In this document: positions 17,312 to 26,577 of the stretch, in pieces
How positions within the stretch are numbered: the first letter of the stretch is position 1
Layout: every line of letters begins with the position of its first letter
Origin: a virus
Strand: one strand, 5' to 3'
Virus record (IMG/VR): IMGVR_UViG_3300042898_002363
Location: 1 to 33,920 of that record
DNA: 33,920 bases
Program-made: the position numbers and the translations under genes
Notes under the pieces: model-generated
The model's database searches: none
What the model was told of the DNA's origin: nothing
What the model saw: only the letters and a program-made list of their open reading frames with translations

Positions 17312-18242
17312 TCCCAGTATACTCATCGAATTCATTTGCAACTAGTAATTGACCAGATTTTCTCTGCTTCATTTTTCCGTTGTAATTAGACGATAAAGGT
17401 GTCAATGCACTGTAAGTTGCACCACCAACATTAGTAACAGCCTTACTCGTTCCCGAATCATCTGCTGTTAAAGCCTCTGAATTTATTACTTTTAATAACA
17501 ACACAGTAGCTGAACCGGTTATAGCAGAGATGTTAACACTGCTAAGTTGTGTAGCACCAAGAGGAGAATACGGTGTACTGAAATTACCAGTATACACTGC
17601 TACCCCTTTTACTACACGAAAATTAGTTATATTACCAGTGAAGAAACCATCTGTACCTGTAGTTGAACTTTGACCAGTAACATCAGTTGAGCCTTCACCA
17701 CCTATGACTAGTGCTCTAGATGTGGTTGAATTGAATGGGGCGTTGTCAGTGATTACTGATATACCATTAACATATACTTTAGCATCAGTTGCAGATGTTT
17801 TAACTAATGCTACATGAAACCATTGATTTTGAGGTATTACATTAGATCCACTGCTGATAGGTACGTCTACACCATTCCAATAATATAATGCTGAACCTAG
17901 TAGTTCAACGTTGTCACCGTTTGGGAAACACCATAGACGTTGATATGAAGTTGCGGTAGCATAAAACCATCCTTCAACCGTGAACGGGTTGTTGCCAAAT
18001 TGAAAATCACCACTACCAGCAACTGTTAGATAACTAGTTGTGCCATTTAATAGAATCGAACCTCCAGAGGGTTGACCTGTTGATAAAGTAATTTCATCAA
18101 ATTCATTTGCAAATATTTGTGTAGCCGTGACGCTATGCGTGGATTGAGTTACCTCATCCAAACCATCGTCAAATTCCAACGGATCATTACCTGATGTGAG
18201 CAATGTTCCGTCATGTTTTAATCTTGCACCAATTGTTGCCAT
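17301..18242 (-). CDS. Virion protein with laminin-G/concanavalin-A-like lectin domain
   Basis: A 313-residue protein starting MATIGARLKHDGTLLTSGND. Residues 20-54 carry two DE(V/I)T motifs (DGLDEVTQS, ANEFDEITLS). Residues about 61-228 are a LamG-like jelly roll: SILLNGTTSYLTVAG, FTVEGWFYAT, QNQWFHVALVKTS, KVYVNGISV and GNITNFRVVKGVAVYTGNF. This is the pattern of Laminin_G_3 domains, which usually bind carbohydrate. The final 25 residues return to the scaffold motif (LLVANEFDEYTGIT). The ATG is four bases after the previous stop, with only GGA as a weak ribosome site. A role in glycan binding at the virion surface is plausible, but no ligand can be named. Confidence 0.85.
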   Translation of the reverse strand: MATIGARLKHDGTLLTSGNDPLEFDDGLDEVTQSTHSVTATQIFANEFDEITLSTGQPSGGSILLNGTTSYLTVAGSGDFQFGNNPFTVEGWFYATATSYQRLWCFPNGDNVELLGSALYYWNGVDVPISSGSNVIPQNQWFHVALVKTSATDAKVYVNGISVITDNAPFNSTTSRALVIGGEGSTDVTGQSSTTGTDGFFTGNITNFRVVKGVAVYTGNFSTPYSPLGATQLSSVNISAITGSATVLLLKVINSEALTADDSGTSKAVTNVGGATYSALTPLSSNYNGKMKQRKSGQLLVANEFDEYTGITV

Positions 18243-18245
18243 ATA

Positions 18246-18773
18246 TTATCCGTTAAATTTAAAATCTATACTACTAGAAGACGGGTTATAATTAATAACT
18301 CCTTGCGGGCTAGCATTAGAACTTGTTGCCAAATTAATATTGCCTCCCACAGTCAAATCCTTTTTAACTCCCACACCGCCTTCGGTAATGAAACTTCCGG
18401 TACTAGTAGATGTAGATTGTGTACTACTATTTATGACAAGTTGCGTATTCACTGTTACAGTGTTAGCATTTAATGCATCTAGGAACATGTTTCCAGCAAT
18501 AATTCCGTCAACATTCGCTGAGATTGTTTGCCCATTAATGTCAATATTACCGGCTAAGAATAAATCTTTGTATCTGCTAGAAGCGTTTGCTAGTGATAGT
18601 ACACCATTAGAATTAGGGATTAGGTTAGACGCTAATAAAGTAACAGACAAGTTGCCCGCTTTTACTAAATTAACGGCGTTAATGTTGGCTACATTAGCAT
18701 TGCCACTGGCAGCATCCAACGTGATATTGCCGGTAGTTATACCTACTTTAACATTAAAATTTCTTGTTGTCAT
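18246..18773 (-). CDS. Short fibre-like protein with FKFNG C-terminus (175 aa)
   Basis: It starts MTTRNFNVKVGITTGNITLD and reads as a short shaft: NVANINAVNLVKAGN, SRYKDLFLAGNIDINGQTIS, and then a STSTSTGSFITEGGVGVKKD unit near residues 117-145 that also occurs in three other fibres here. It ends PQGVINYNPSSSSIDFKFNG, which matches the last residues of the 1371-residue fibre (AYIQFNDTANSLDFIFN). The segment ...SRYKDLFL.GN...NGQTI resembles 'W(R/K)DLWLSG' segments in the other fibres. The ribosome binding site is weak (GAGAAT). It looks like a minimal version of the longer fibres and is probably a structural appendage protein. Confidence 0.75.
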   Translation of the reverse strand: MTTRNFNVKVGITTGNITLDAASGNANVANINAVNLVKAGNLSVTLLASNLIPNSNGVLSLANASSRYKDLFLAGNIDINGQTISANVDGIIAGNMFLDALNANTVTVNTQLVINSSTQSTSTSTGSFITEGGVGVKKDLTVGGNINLATSSNASPQGVINYNPSSSSIDFKFNG

Positions 18774-18790
18774 ATTATTCTATATTCTCA

Positions 18791-20017
18791 TTAATCCGTA
18801 ATATAAGTACCGACAAAATTTACAACCGTATTTGCGTTAGAACCCGATGCGTATAATTTAATGTTCCCTGATGAAATATTACTAGAAATACTAACGATAC
18901 TATTGCTGTCTGCCGCGGTACTAATTGAACCATAAATTGTTATGAAACTGTCAGTTCCGTTGTGTATTAATAATATTTCTAAAGATTCATAACCATCATC
19001 ATTACTGGCTTTAACTACATATTTAGCAGTTCTGGCCGAAGCGACTGCAAAACTATCGATTTCGGTATTAGATCCTGTGTTGACAGAAACCGTGTTCAAA
19101 TCTCCACTAAAAATAGTGGATATAGTTATTGAGTTTGCGGTAACATTATCTACCGATAAATTTCCTGCTATAGCAGAAGTCGAAATATTAGTTAGTAAAC
19201 TACCATCACCAATAAAATAATTAGCATACGTAGCATTACCTAAATTAGCATTAGTAGCTACTAGATTTCCCGTAACTGTTGTATTTCCCGTAACAGTTGT
19301 GTTGGCAGATAGACTAATAGTACCAGTACCATCTGGATTCAATATTATGTCACTATTCGCAGATATGCTTGAAATTGTAGTATCGGCTATTCTTAAGTTA
19401 CCAATATTAGCAGAAGTAGTAATTACAACTGTATTTGCAGTTAGTGTATCGGCTGAACTAATACCAAATTTACCTACATATCTAGCACCACTTACAAATA
19501 TACTTTTACCAGTAACACCGGTTGTTATAGCAGTGGGTAAACTAGTTCCAATAAAATGTAGTACACCTGATTGATAATCAAAGAACCATTCATCATTACT
19601 GCTTGCACTTGCGCCGGCTGCAAAAATCTGTGTACCAGTTGATTGAGGTACTGTTGCAGTAGCATCATCGATGTAAACACTAACTAAATAAGTTGCTCCA
19701 AATTCAGGTGGAATCCAATCAGTAAGATTAGTTTTCCAAGTTCTGTTATCACTTGCTCCCAAGTCTTCTGTTAATTTAACTGTAGGAGTCCAAGACCCAG
19801 TTCCATCTTTATAAATTCTAACAATAGTAGAAGTTGTATCAGGTCTAGCGTTAGGGATTTCTGAAGACTGTGCCCATAATTTATCCGCACGTAGTAGTAA
19901 CGGACTAGGTATAGATTCGTTAAACGCTAATTTATTTGCCGCGGTATCAGTTTTAGTTACCCCGAAGCCTACCTTTTTCCAAAGATAGTCAAGTTGTTCT
20001 GTAGTAGATAAAGCCAT
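18791..20017 (-). CDS. T4-like pelagic phage virion structural protein (408 aa)
   Basis: The N-terminal half is a distinctive domain I recognise from marine T4-like phages: TTEQLDYLWKKVGFGVTKTD, ANKLAFNESIPSPLLLRADK, LWAQSSEIP, WIPPEFGATYLVSVYID, then NDEWFFDYQSGVLHFIGT. It is probably the part attaching to the virion. Residues 205-300 are a short repeat shaft with a GDGSLLTNISTSAI unit. The last ~95 residues (FAVASARTAKYVVKASNDDG, LEILLIHNGTDSFITIYGSI, then the C-terminal strands) form a beta domain also found at the C-termini of the 23545-26565 and 26578-27282 proteins. The start codon overlaps the previous stop by one base (TAATG), with GGAG upstream, so translation is coupled. Its exact place in the particle is unknown. 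Confidence 0.85.
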   Translation of the reverse strand: MALSTTEQLDYLWKKVGFGVTKTDTAANKLAFNESIPSPLLLRADKLWAQSSEIPNARPDTTSTIVRIYKDGTGSWTPTVKLTEDLGASDNRTWKTNLTDWIPPEFGATYLVSVYIDDATATVPQSTGTQIFAAGASASSNDEWFFDYQSGVLHFIGTSLPTAITTGVTGKSIFVSGARYVGKFGISSADTLTANTVVITTSANIGNLRIADTTISSISANSDIILNPDGTGTISLSANTTVTGNTTVTGNLVATNANLGNATYANYFIGDGSLLTNISTSAIAGNLSVDNVTANSITISTIFSGDLNTVSVNTGSNTEIDSFAVASARTAKYVVKASNDDGYESLEILLIHNGTDSFITIYGSISTAADSNSIVSISSNISSGNIKLYASGSNANTVVNFVGTYITD

Positions 20018-23000
20018 TAACTAAAACTCCATGATGTTATATAATCTCCTGAAGCAAGAACAATACTGAATAACAATTGATTGCCAAATGCATTAGATAA
20101 ATTTTCACTGCCCAATGTAAAACGATATGTTGTACCTGAAACAACAGTTCCAGTAGGTACTCTATCTGCTACAGTAATAGCACAACCATTACTTCCGTTT
20201 CCGCCTGTACCTGCTCCAGGTACACCACTACCAGCATATGATAATGATGCATTGATCCATCCATTCAATGTACTTGCTGTGCTAATTGCTGTTCCAGGTG
20301 CCGCAAAAAACAAACCAGATATCTTACCAGTAAATGTTACATTAAAGTTTTGTAGTGACCCTTTTGTGAATGCTCCACGGAAGTATTGATTGCCACTTGT
20401 TCTACCTGAATTTAAGTTGGGTCCAACTGGTAAGTAACCTGTACTTAAATCAGTATTGAACCATTTAAGTTGATTCCAACGAACTACTGCTTCATCGGTA
20501 CCTGCAATAGTTGCGGCGCCAGTCCATACGTTACCCGTATAATAGTTAGTGCTATTGCTGACCGTAGGTGTAGCTCCGGTTGCACCTGAAATCGCAATAC
20601 GTTTTCCAGTGGCAGCTCCTGAGGGTGCAGTAATACTTGTCTCTACAAATCCAGCTGGAGTTGATGTGAAGACTTGAATTTTCGTAGCTAATGTTGCTGT
20701 TGCACTTGTTCCGTTTACGTTTGTAGCACTGTACTTGATAGTTTGAACTGCTGTAGTACTTGCGGGTGCTACATTAATAGTTTGTGATCCTATAGTATAC
20801 TTGTTACTAGAATCTTTACCTGTATCAGCTTTTGGTATACCACTTGACAAGAATGTAATTGACCCATCTAAATTAGTATATGTTTTAGTCTGTGATGCAA
20901 TAACATTACCGGTAGTGCCTTCATCATTTGTGTCTGGTGCGATACTAAATGGTGTTGTCGTATTCTGATATGTCTGACCAATCCAGTTAAAAATCTGTGC
21001 ACCGGCTAATGTTACTGTAGGACTTCCTGTGTTAAAATATGGAATACCTGAAATGTATAAGTAAGTTCCAGCAGTTCCTGTAGTCAACGTAGCACCAGAA
21101 ACATCTACTGTAGGTACTGAAGTTAAATCATCTTTAACATAACCAACTGGGTTTGTATTTCCGGTAGTAGTGTGAGTTAACTTAATTTGATTGTACCCTG
21201 TGCTTATACTAGCAATTGCTTTGGTTGCATATGCCGAGAACACTTTGTAAAAATTACTAGGGTAAGTAGCCGGACTAGGTACATGGGCATCTCTGTCTAA
21301 CGTAACCACTAAGTTACCATATGTACCAGCATTATCACTTGATGTGAATGCAATAGCACCATCATCTACTCCGTTGAACTCAGTAGTTAGTGTACCGGTA
21401 TACGAATTGTATACATCGCTAACTGTGTTAGTTACTACAGTACCAGTTGTATATCGTGTTACGCTTGTACCGGCAGCTGGGATATTACCACCTGAGTTAT
21501 CAGTTGCAAGTGCTGCCAAATATGGACTTGTTCCAACACTTGCTGTAGTCATACTTAATGTCTTAGCACTCAAGCCAGCCGGTGCAGAAGGTGCCGCGTT
21601 AATCGAAATGTAATTAATTTTAGTATTAGTGTCATCAGTTAATGATTCACTATATGTACCAGTAGCTAATAATTCAATTGTATAGTTACCTACACTAGTG
21701 AATGTATGGTCGATAGTAGAGCCAGGTGTACCTCCACCACTAGTTATTACTCCGCTATTGCTTCCGTCACCCCATGTCCATTTGTATGAATCTGTGTTTA
21801 GTGAACTATTAGTAAATCTAACAACTGCTCTATTAGTACCGTTCAAGTCAGTGAAGTAATATCCCGTTTGCGATGTATCACCTGTTCTATCTGACAATGT
21901 AACTACATTACCAGTAAAGATTGATTGTGGATCAGGGTGTACAGTTACAGTGACTGTTGATGAACTGAATGGGCTAGTTGAATATCCATTGTATACTTCT
22001 AATTTTACAGCAAATGTTTGTGTTACTGCAGGATCAGATAAACTGAATTTGTGAATTATGTCAACGCTTCTATCACCGGCATTGCCCGAACCAGAGTCTA
22101 CACTGGTAGTTGTGCCATCATCCCAGGTCCATTTGTAATAGTTTTCAGAGAACGTTGATGTAGCTCCCACGCCGGCTGCTGTTGTATTAGTAAAGGTAAC
22201 ATTCCAACCATCTGGAGTCAATGTATAATCATTGTTTCCTTCAAGCGTACTTGTAGTAAATGCTGGTGTATGTGTTTTGTATACATACACATTTTGTGTC
22301 GCACTATTAATACTTACGTCAATTGGACCTGCTGTTGTACTAGTAGCTACAATATATGGTTGATATCTAGTATCTGCGCTGCCAGTTACACTATACGTAT
22401 GTGACTTTGCTCCACCACCAACCCCGCCTGCTACTGCATTTGATAGAATTGCATCAGATGTTCCATCTCCCCAATGAATCACATAACTTTGTGCATATTG
22501 ACTAGTGTTTGTTAATGATATTGTTCCACCAGTGTCAGTTGAGGTCTTATCTAAAGTGAAACTTGGGATTGGTGTGGGTGTGTACAAGGTAATGTAATTT
22601 GTTTTTACTCTATTATCACTTGCTCCCGCACCAAGACCATTAATATTACTTACTGTTAACGTAACTGTAAACGTGCCACCTTCTGCGTTAGTATATGTCT
22701 TTGTAGGAGTTGAGCTTGTACTAGTCGTCCCATCACCAAAATCCCATAGATAGTCAGTGTTAGTACCGTTGAATGTTCTGCTAAATGCCAGTGATAATGG
22801 GCTAGGTCCTGCAACGGCATTGGCAGTAAAATCTACATTACCAACAAAAGTATTTTTAACAACATTTAACATTACTTCGTTTAGGTCATCAATAGCATTA
22901 GTTACTGTTGTATCAGTTGACCAAGTATCTAATGCGCCAGGTGACATTAAGTTAGTATCATAAGGATCTCCCAGTGGGATTGCATTTCCTTTAATGGCTG

Positions 23001-23535
23001 CTCCTCCACCAGTTGAGGTAATACTTCCCGTAAGATTGATGTTGCCTTCAATGGTAATATTTCCACCGGTAGATATATCACCAATCGTTACTACATTACC
23101 TAATCTTATATTACCAAACTCATTATATGTTACCGTGTTAGTAACTTTGTTTACTGCTACGTTACTTGCAAGTGCAAACTCTGCATTGCTATTGTCCCAA
23201 CCAATGAAAGCATCGACTGGCGCCATACTACCATAATAATGAAGCACAGAACCTCGATCTGCATTATCATTGGTTGTTAACGGTGCACCGTTAGGGCCGC
23301 CGCCTGTTTCTGTTAGTGGATCAGATACATAGGTAGTAGTTGTTTGAATATATGATACGGCACCTAGTACTGTCAAATTACCAGTAATATTAGCATCGCC
23401 TGTTACTGATAAATTATTTCCAACTGATAGGTAATTTGCACTAACGTTGGCGTTAGCGTCTACTACATCTACAGGTGTTTCATCTCCTACTGAGAATCCA
23501 CCAAGCGAGTTAAATTTCTTTAGTATTGTTGCCAT
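20017..23535 (-). CDS. Large fibre-like protein with four PKD domains (1172 aa)
   Basis: It begins MATILKKFNSLGGFSVGDET, the same N-terminal tag as the next two upstream genes. Residues 65-130 are the LLHYY/DAFMGW module (DPLTETGGGPNGAP, DRGSVLHYYG, DAFIGW, FALASN). Residues 200-228 hold DTWSTDTTVTNAIDDLNEVM. Four PKD-type Ig-like domains follow, at about 231-318, 322-420, 425-535 and 540-648, each with its signature (WDFGDG at 264, HWGDG at 354, WTWDDG at 469, WTWGDG at 586) and a later strand such as GTFTVTLTVSN. The C-terminal 500 residues are Thr/Ser-rich beta domains ending in GDYITSWSFS. PKD domains serve in surface binding and spacing in many secreted proteins, so a rigid adhesive stalk is likely. 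Confidence 0.85.
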   Translation of the reverse strand: MATILKKFNSLGGFSVGDETPVDVVDANANVSANYLSVGNNLSVTGDANITGNLTVLGAVSYIQTTTTYVSDPLTETGGGPNGAPLTTNDNADRGSVLHYYGSMAPVDAFIGWDNSNAEFALASNVAVNKVTNTVTYNEFGNIRLGNVVTIGDISTGGNITIEGNINLTGSITSTGGGAAIKGNAIPLGDPYDTNLMSPGALDTWSTDTTVTNAIDDLNEVMLNVVKNTFVGNVDFTANAVAGPSPLSLAFSRTFNGTNTDYLWDFGDGTTSTSSTPTKTYTNAEGGTFTVTLTVSNINGLGAGASDNRVKTNYITLYTPTPIPSFTLDKTSTDTGGTISLTNTSQYAQSYVIHWGDGTSDAILSNAVAGGVGGGAKSHTYSVTGSADTRYQPYIVATSTTAGPIDVSINSATQNVYVYKTHTPAFTTSTLEGNNDYTLTPDGWNVTFTNTTAAGVGATSTFSENYYKWTWDDGTTTSVDSGSGNAGDRSVDIIHKFSLSDPAVTQTFAVKLEVYNGYSTSPFSSSTVTVTVHPDPQSIFTGNVVTLSDRTGDTSQTGYYFTDLNGTNRAVVRFTNSSLNTDSYKWTWGDGSNSGVITSGGGTPGSTIDHTFTSVGNYTIELLATGTYSESLTDDTNTKINYISINAAPSAPAGLSAKTLSMTTASVGTSPYLAALATDNSGGNIPAAGTSVTRYTTGTVVTNTVSDVYNSYTGTLTTEFNGVDDGAIAFTSSDNAGTYGNLVVTLDRDAHVPSPATYPSNFYKVFSAYATKAIASISTGYNQIKLTHTTTGNTNPVGYVKDDLTSVPTVDVSGATLTTGTAGTYLYISGIPYFNTGSPTVTLAGAQIFNWIGQTYQNTTTPFSIAPDTNDEGTTGNVIASQTKTYTNLDGSITFLSSGIPKADTGKDSSNKYTIGSQTINVAPASTTAVQTIKYSATNVNGTSATATLATKIQVFTSTPAGFVETSITAPSGAATGKRIAISGATGATPTVSNSTNYYTGNVWTGAATIAGTDEAVVRWNQLKWFNTDLSTGYLPVGPNLNSGRTSGNQYFRGAFTKGSLQNFNVTFTGKISGLFFAAPGTAISTASTLNGWINASLSYAGSGVPGAGTGGNGSNGCAITVADRVPTGTVVSGTTYRFTLGSENLSNAFGNQLLFSIVLASGDYITSWSFS

Positions 23536-23544
23536 ACGTGTTCT

Positions 23545-26500
23545 TTAAATAGTTTTATATTGAGTTGTCCATACTGTAGAATCACTAGTTGCCGGTGTAA
23601 CAGTTAATTGAATGTTTCCACCAGCATTATTAACTCCTAAACTACCAGTATAACCTCCTATATTTAACGTACCATATACGTCATAAGCTATATCTGTTCC
23701 GTTGTGTACTGCGACTACTGTAGCTACACTATATTTACCACCAACAACTTCTTCACCTTTTACAAAGAATTCAACTGCTCTGTTAGTAGAAGAACTTACC
23801 TCTGCAAGAATTTGTCCTGCGGCAGCGGTTGTAGTAGTAACTGTATATGAACCAATAGTTGAATTACCAATAGTTACTGTGTTACTTGAAATATCGTTTA
23901 ACTTAATATTACCTGCAATTAGTGAACCACTGATTGTTAGGTTACCAACTACGTTAGCTCCGGTATTTGTTACAACCAATGAGGTAACTGCATTTGCGGT
24001 TAAATTAATGTTACCATCATAGTTAACAACAATATTACTAGAACCGTTAATCAAACTGTTTGTTTTAATCGTAGTGAAACCAAGATTGGCTGCACCATCT
24101 GATGTCATAATAGTTAGCTCGTCTGACGCAGGTACACTACCATCAGTCTTTGGATATTTTAAATCGCTAGCAATCAATGTAGTTACTTTTGCATTGTTAA
24201 CGTTAAGTGTATTAGATATGTTTGCGTTAGTTAGTCCAAGTAGATTACCAATGTTAGGTTGATTGCCAGTTTCTATAATACCATACACATGGTTACCGTA
24301 TAAAGTATCAATACGTAAATTAGCGTAATCTCCGGCGACGATATTATCACTATCAGTAATACCAGTCAACATTTGGAATTCACTTGAACCAGTCTTCCAA
24401 CCCATAAAGTGATTAACCGCAACACTATCAAATGTTCTTAATATTAGACCTCTATCAAATAGATCAGATGAAGTTGCATTAGCACCATTGCCAGCACCAC
24501 CCAAATCCATTACCGGATCTTTGATACTTGATGTAGTTACATCGATATAAGTTGTACTACCTGTCACTAACAAATTACCACTTACAGTAACATCTCCAGT
24601 AACACTAGCATTTCCACCTACTTTAAGATCACCCGTAATATTAGCATTAGCACTAGCTAAACTAGTACCAACTAAAAGATTACCATTTATATTTGCAGTA
24701 GTACCGCCAATGTATATATTGCCACCAACACCAACACCACCGGTTACTGTAAGTGCACCAGTTGTAGAACTAGTTGCTGACGAATTTGTAGTAATACTAG
24801 TATTACCAGATACAGTTAATGTTTGTCTGTTAGTTGCATTTCCTATAGTTGCGTTACCAGTGGTGATGATATTACCTGTCCATAGATTGGTAAATATATT
24901 TGCATTAGCTGTTACGAACGTATTACTTGTACCGGATGACAGTGTAGTAGTACCCAATTGAATTGTGTTTCCAGATAGCCACAAGTCTCTCCAGCGATTT
25001 GTTGTACTACCAAGATCATATCCAGGGCGACTCACACTACCGTCTGCGTCAATAAACGGAACTAAATCACTATCTACGTAGCTAGTAACAGTCAAATTAT
25101 TAGTAGTTAAGTTAGATGTAATATTTGCATCAATACCAACTAATAAGTTACCGGTAATGTTTGCATTCATTGATACAGTACCATTACCAACTGTTAAGTT
25201 ACCTAAAATATTTGTAGTACTTGCTACGTTTAAGTTTCCACCCAATTCAACATCACCGCGGATGTTACCAATTGCGCTAATGAATAAAGTATTGCCTCTT
25301 AACTCACCTGTGTTTGCATAGATATTTCCGGGAGCTTTAAGATCACCGGTTGTGTCAAATGACCAGTGATTACCATGAACTTGAATATCAAATCCATTGA
25401 CATTTGCGGTTGCAATTGTGCTGTTAGCTACATTAGCTACATCGTTATATTTTAATTGCGCTGAAGTGTTAGCTGTAACTACTATTGAGTTTGTAACAGT
25501 GCCGTCAATGTAACCACCGTTTGAAAACGTAATGCTTGATGCATTTGTAATATTAGCTACTGATAAATTGCCAGTTAATGTTACTAAGTTACTAGTCTTG
25601 TTGTACGTTACGCCAGGAGTACTTTTAACAACGTTAGCATCGTTGAACAACATTTCACTGATGTTACCGGGGGCTTCTAAGTTACCCTTAATGGCTCCAC
25701 CTTGAATATTACCTGAGAAGTTACCGGTAAACGTATCAGCAGATAAATTACCAATTACATTAACGTTACCGGCTATGTTTGCGTTAGCACTTACAAACAA
25801 ATTACCAAGAGATATATCTGCTTTTTCAACACCTAATTTTAATACCCATGCATTTGAAGATTCAGTCCACAATAAGGTTGCGTTAGCTCCGGCAGTACCT
25901 CTATCAACTTCTAATCCAGATGTTCCTAAACTAACTCCGTTACCTGTTTCACCTTTGTTCAATGTAATAACATTATCATCAATAGTGGTATTATTAGTAG
26001 ATAGGCTAGTTACAGTACCATTAACAGTTAAGTTACCGTTAATAGTTGCATCTGATGTTGTTGTTAAATTAGTAACTGTAAGAGTTTCAGATATTGAGCT
26101 ATACGTAAAATTAGCGTTGCCGACTAATATACCATTTGCACCCGAAAATAATACTTGAGTAGTTGATAAGGTATTGACTAAAACATTTGCCGCTACTATG
26201 TTGCTGGTGGCTTCGATGTTAACTGTTTTGAATTTCTTAATAGAATCATCATACGTTAAATCAGAGCTGGCTGCAAAATTATTACCAGTATTATACTGAA
26301 TGTAATTGTTACTTCCTGCCGCCTCTTGTAAATCCCAAGCTACACCATTAGCGTATAACAAGTTATCTGTTCTAATATTTCCGGCAAGTAAGGTATTTCC
26401 TACTGTAATATTACCTGTACTAGGCGTTGCTAAAATATTACCAACAGTAATGTTAGTTAAAACTGTAACGTTACTGGTTGATACATCGCCATTAGGATAT

Positions 26501-26565
26501 ATTACATTGGTTGGTATTTCCCCTACTGAGAATCCACCAACCGAATTAAACGTTCTTATTGCCAT
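23545..26565 (-). CDS. Large modular tail-fibre-like protein (1006 aa)
   Basis: It begins MAIRTFNSVGGFSVGEIPTN with AAAGGAAAAA as ribosome binding site. Its shaft holds two DAFMGW-type modules: one divergent (IDDNVITLNKGETG, ATLLWTESSNAWVLK; about residues 190-245) and one closer (DPVMDLGGAGNGAN, FDRGLILRTF, NHFMGW; about 680-730). It also has a SSATSSTTGALTVTGGVGVG unit near 590 and a YDLGSTTNRWRDLWLSGNTI segment near 515. The last ~100 residues (AVEFFVKGEEVVGGKYSVAT, VAVHNGTDIAYDVYGTLNIG, ending TQYKTI) are the same C-terminal domain as in the 408- and 234-residue proteins on either side. N-tag, shaft and shared C-domain make it an extended version of the 26578-27282 gene product. Confidence 0.85.
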   Translation of the reverse strand: MAIRTFNSVGGFSVGEIPTNVIYPNGDVSTSNVTVLTNITVGNILATPSTGNITVGNTLLAGNIRTDNLLYANGVAWDLQEAAGSNNYIQYNTGNNFAASSDLTYDDSIKKFKTVNIEATSNIVAANVLVNTLSTTQVLFSGANGILVGNANFTYSSISETLTVTNLTTTSDATINGNLTVNGTVTSLSTNNTTIDDNVITLNKGETGNGVSLGTSGLEVDRGTAGANATLLWTESSNAWVLKLGVEKADISLGNLFVSANANIAGNVNVIGNLSADTFTGNFSGNIQGGAIKGNLEAPGNISEMLFNDANVVKSTPGVTYNKTSNLVTLTGNLSVANITNASSITFSNGGYIDGTVTNSIVVTANTSAQLKYNDVANVANSTIATANVNGFDIQVHGNHWSFDTTGDLKAPGNIYANTGELRGNTLFISAIGNIRGDVELGGNLNVASTTNILGNLTVGNGTVSMNANITGNLLVGIDANITSNLTTNNLTVTSYVDSDLVPFIDADGSVSRPGYDLGSTTNRWRDLWLSGNTIQLGTTTLSSGTSNTFVTANANIFTNLWTGNIITTGNATIGNATNRQTLTVSGNTSITTNSSATSSTTGALTVTGGVGVGGNIYIGGTTANINGNLLVGTSLASANANITGDLKVGGNASVTGDVTVSGNLLVTGSTTYIDVTTSSIKDPVMDLGGAGNGANATSSDLFDRGLILRTFDSVAVNHFMGWKTGSSEFQMLTGITDSDNIVAGDYANLRIDTLYGNHVYGIIETGNQPNIGNLLGLTNANISNTLNVNNAKVTTLIASDLKYPKTDGSVPASDELTIMTSDGAANLGFTTIKTNSLINGSSNIVVNYDGNINLTANAVTSLVVTNTGANVVGNLTISGSLIAGNIKLNDISSNTVTIGNSTIGSYTVTTTTAAAGQILAEVSSSTNRAVEFFVKGEEVVGGKYSVATVVAVHNGTDIAYDVYGTLNIGGYTGSLGVNNAGGNIQLTVTPATSDSTVWTTQYKTI

Positions 26566-26577
26566 TGCGTTTTTCCT

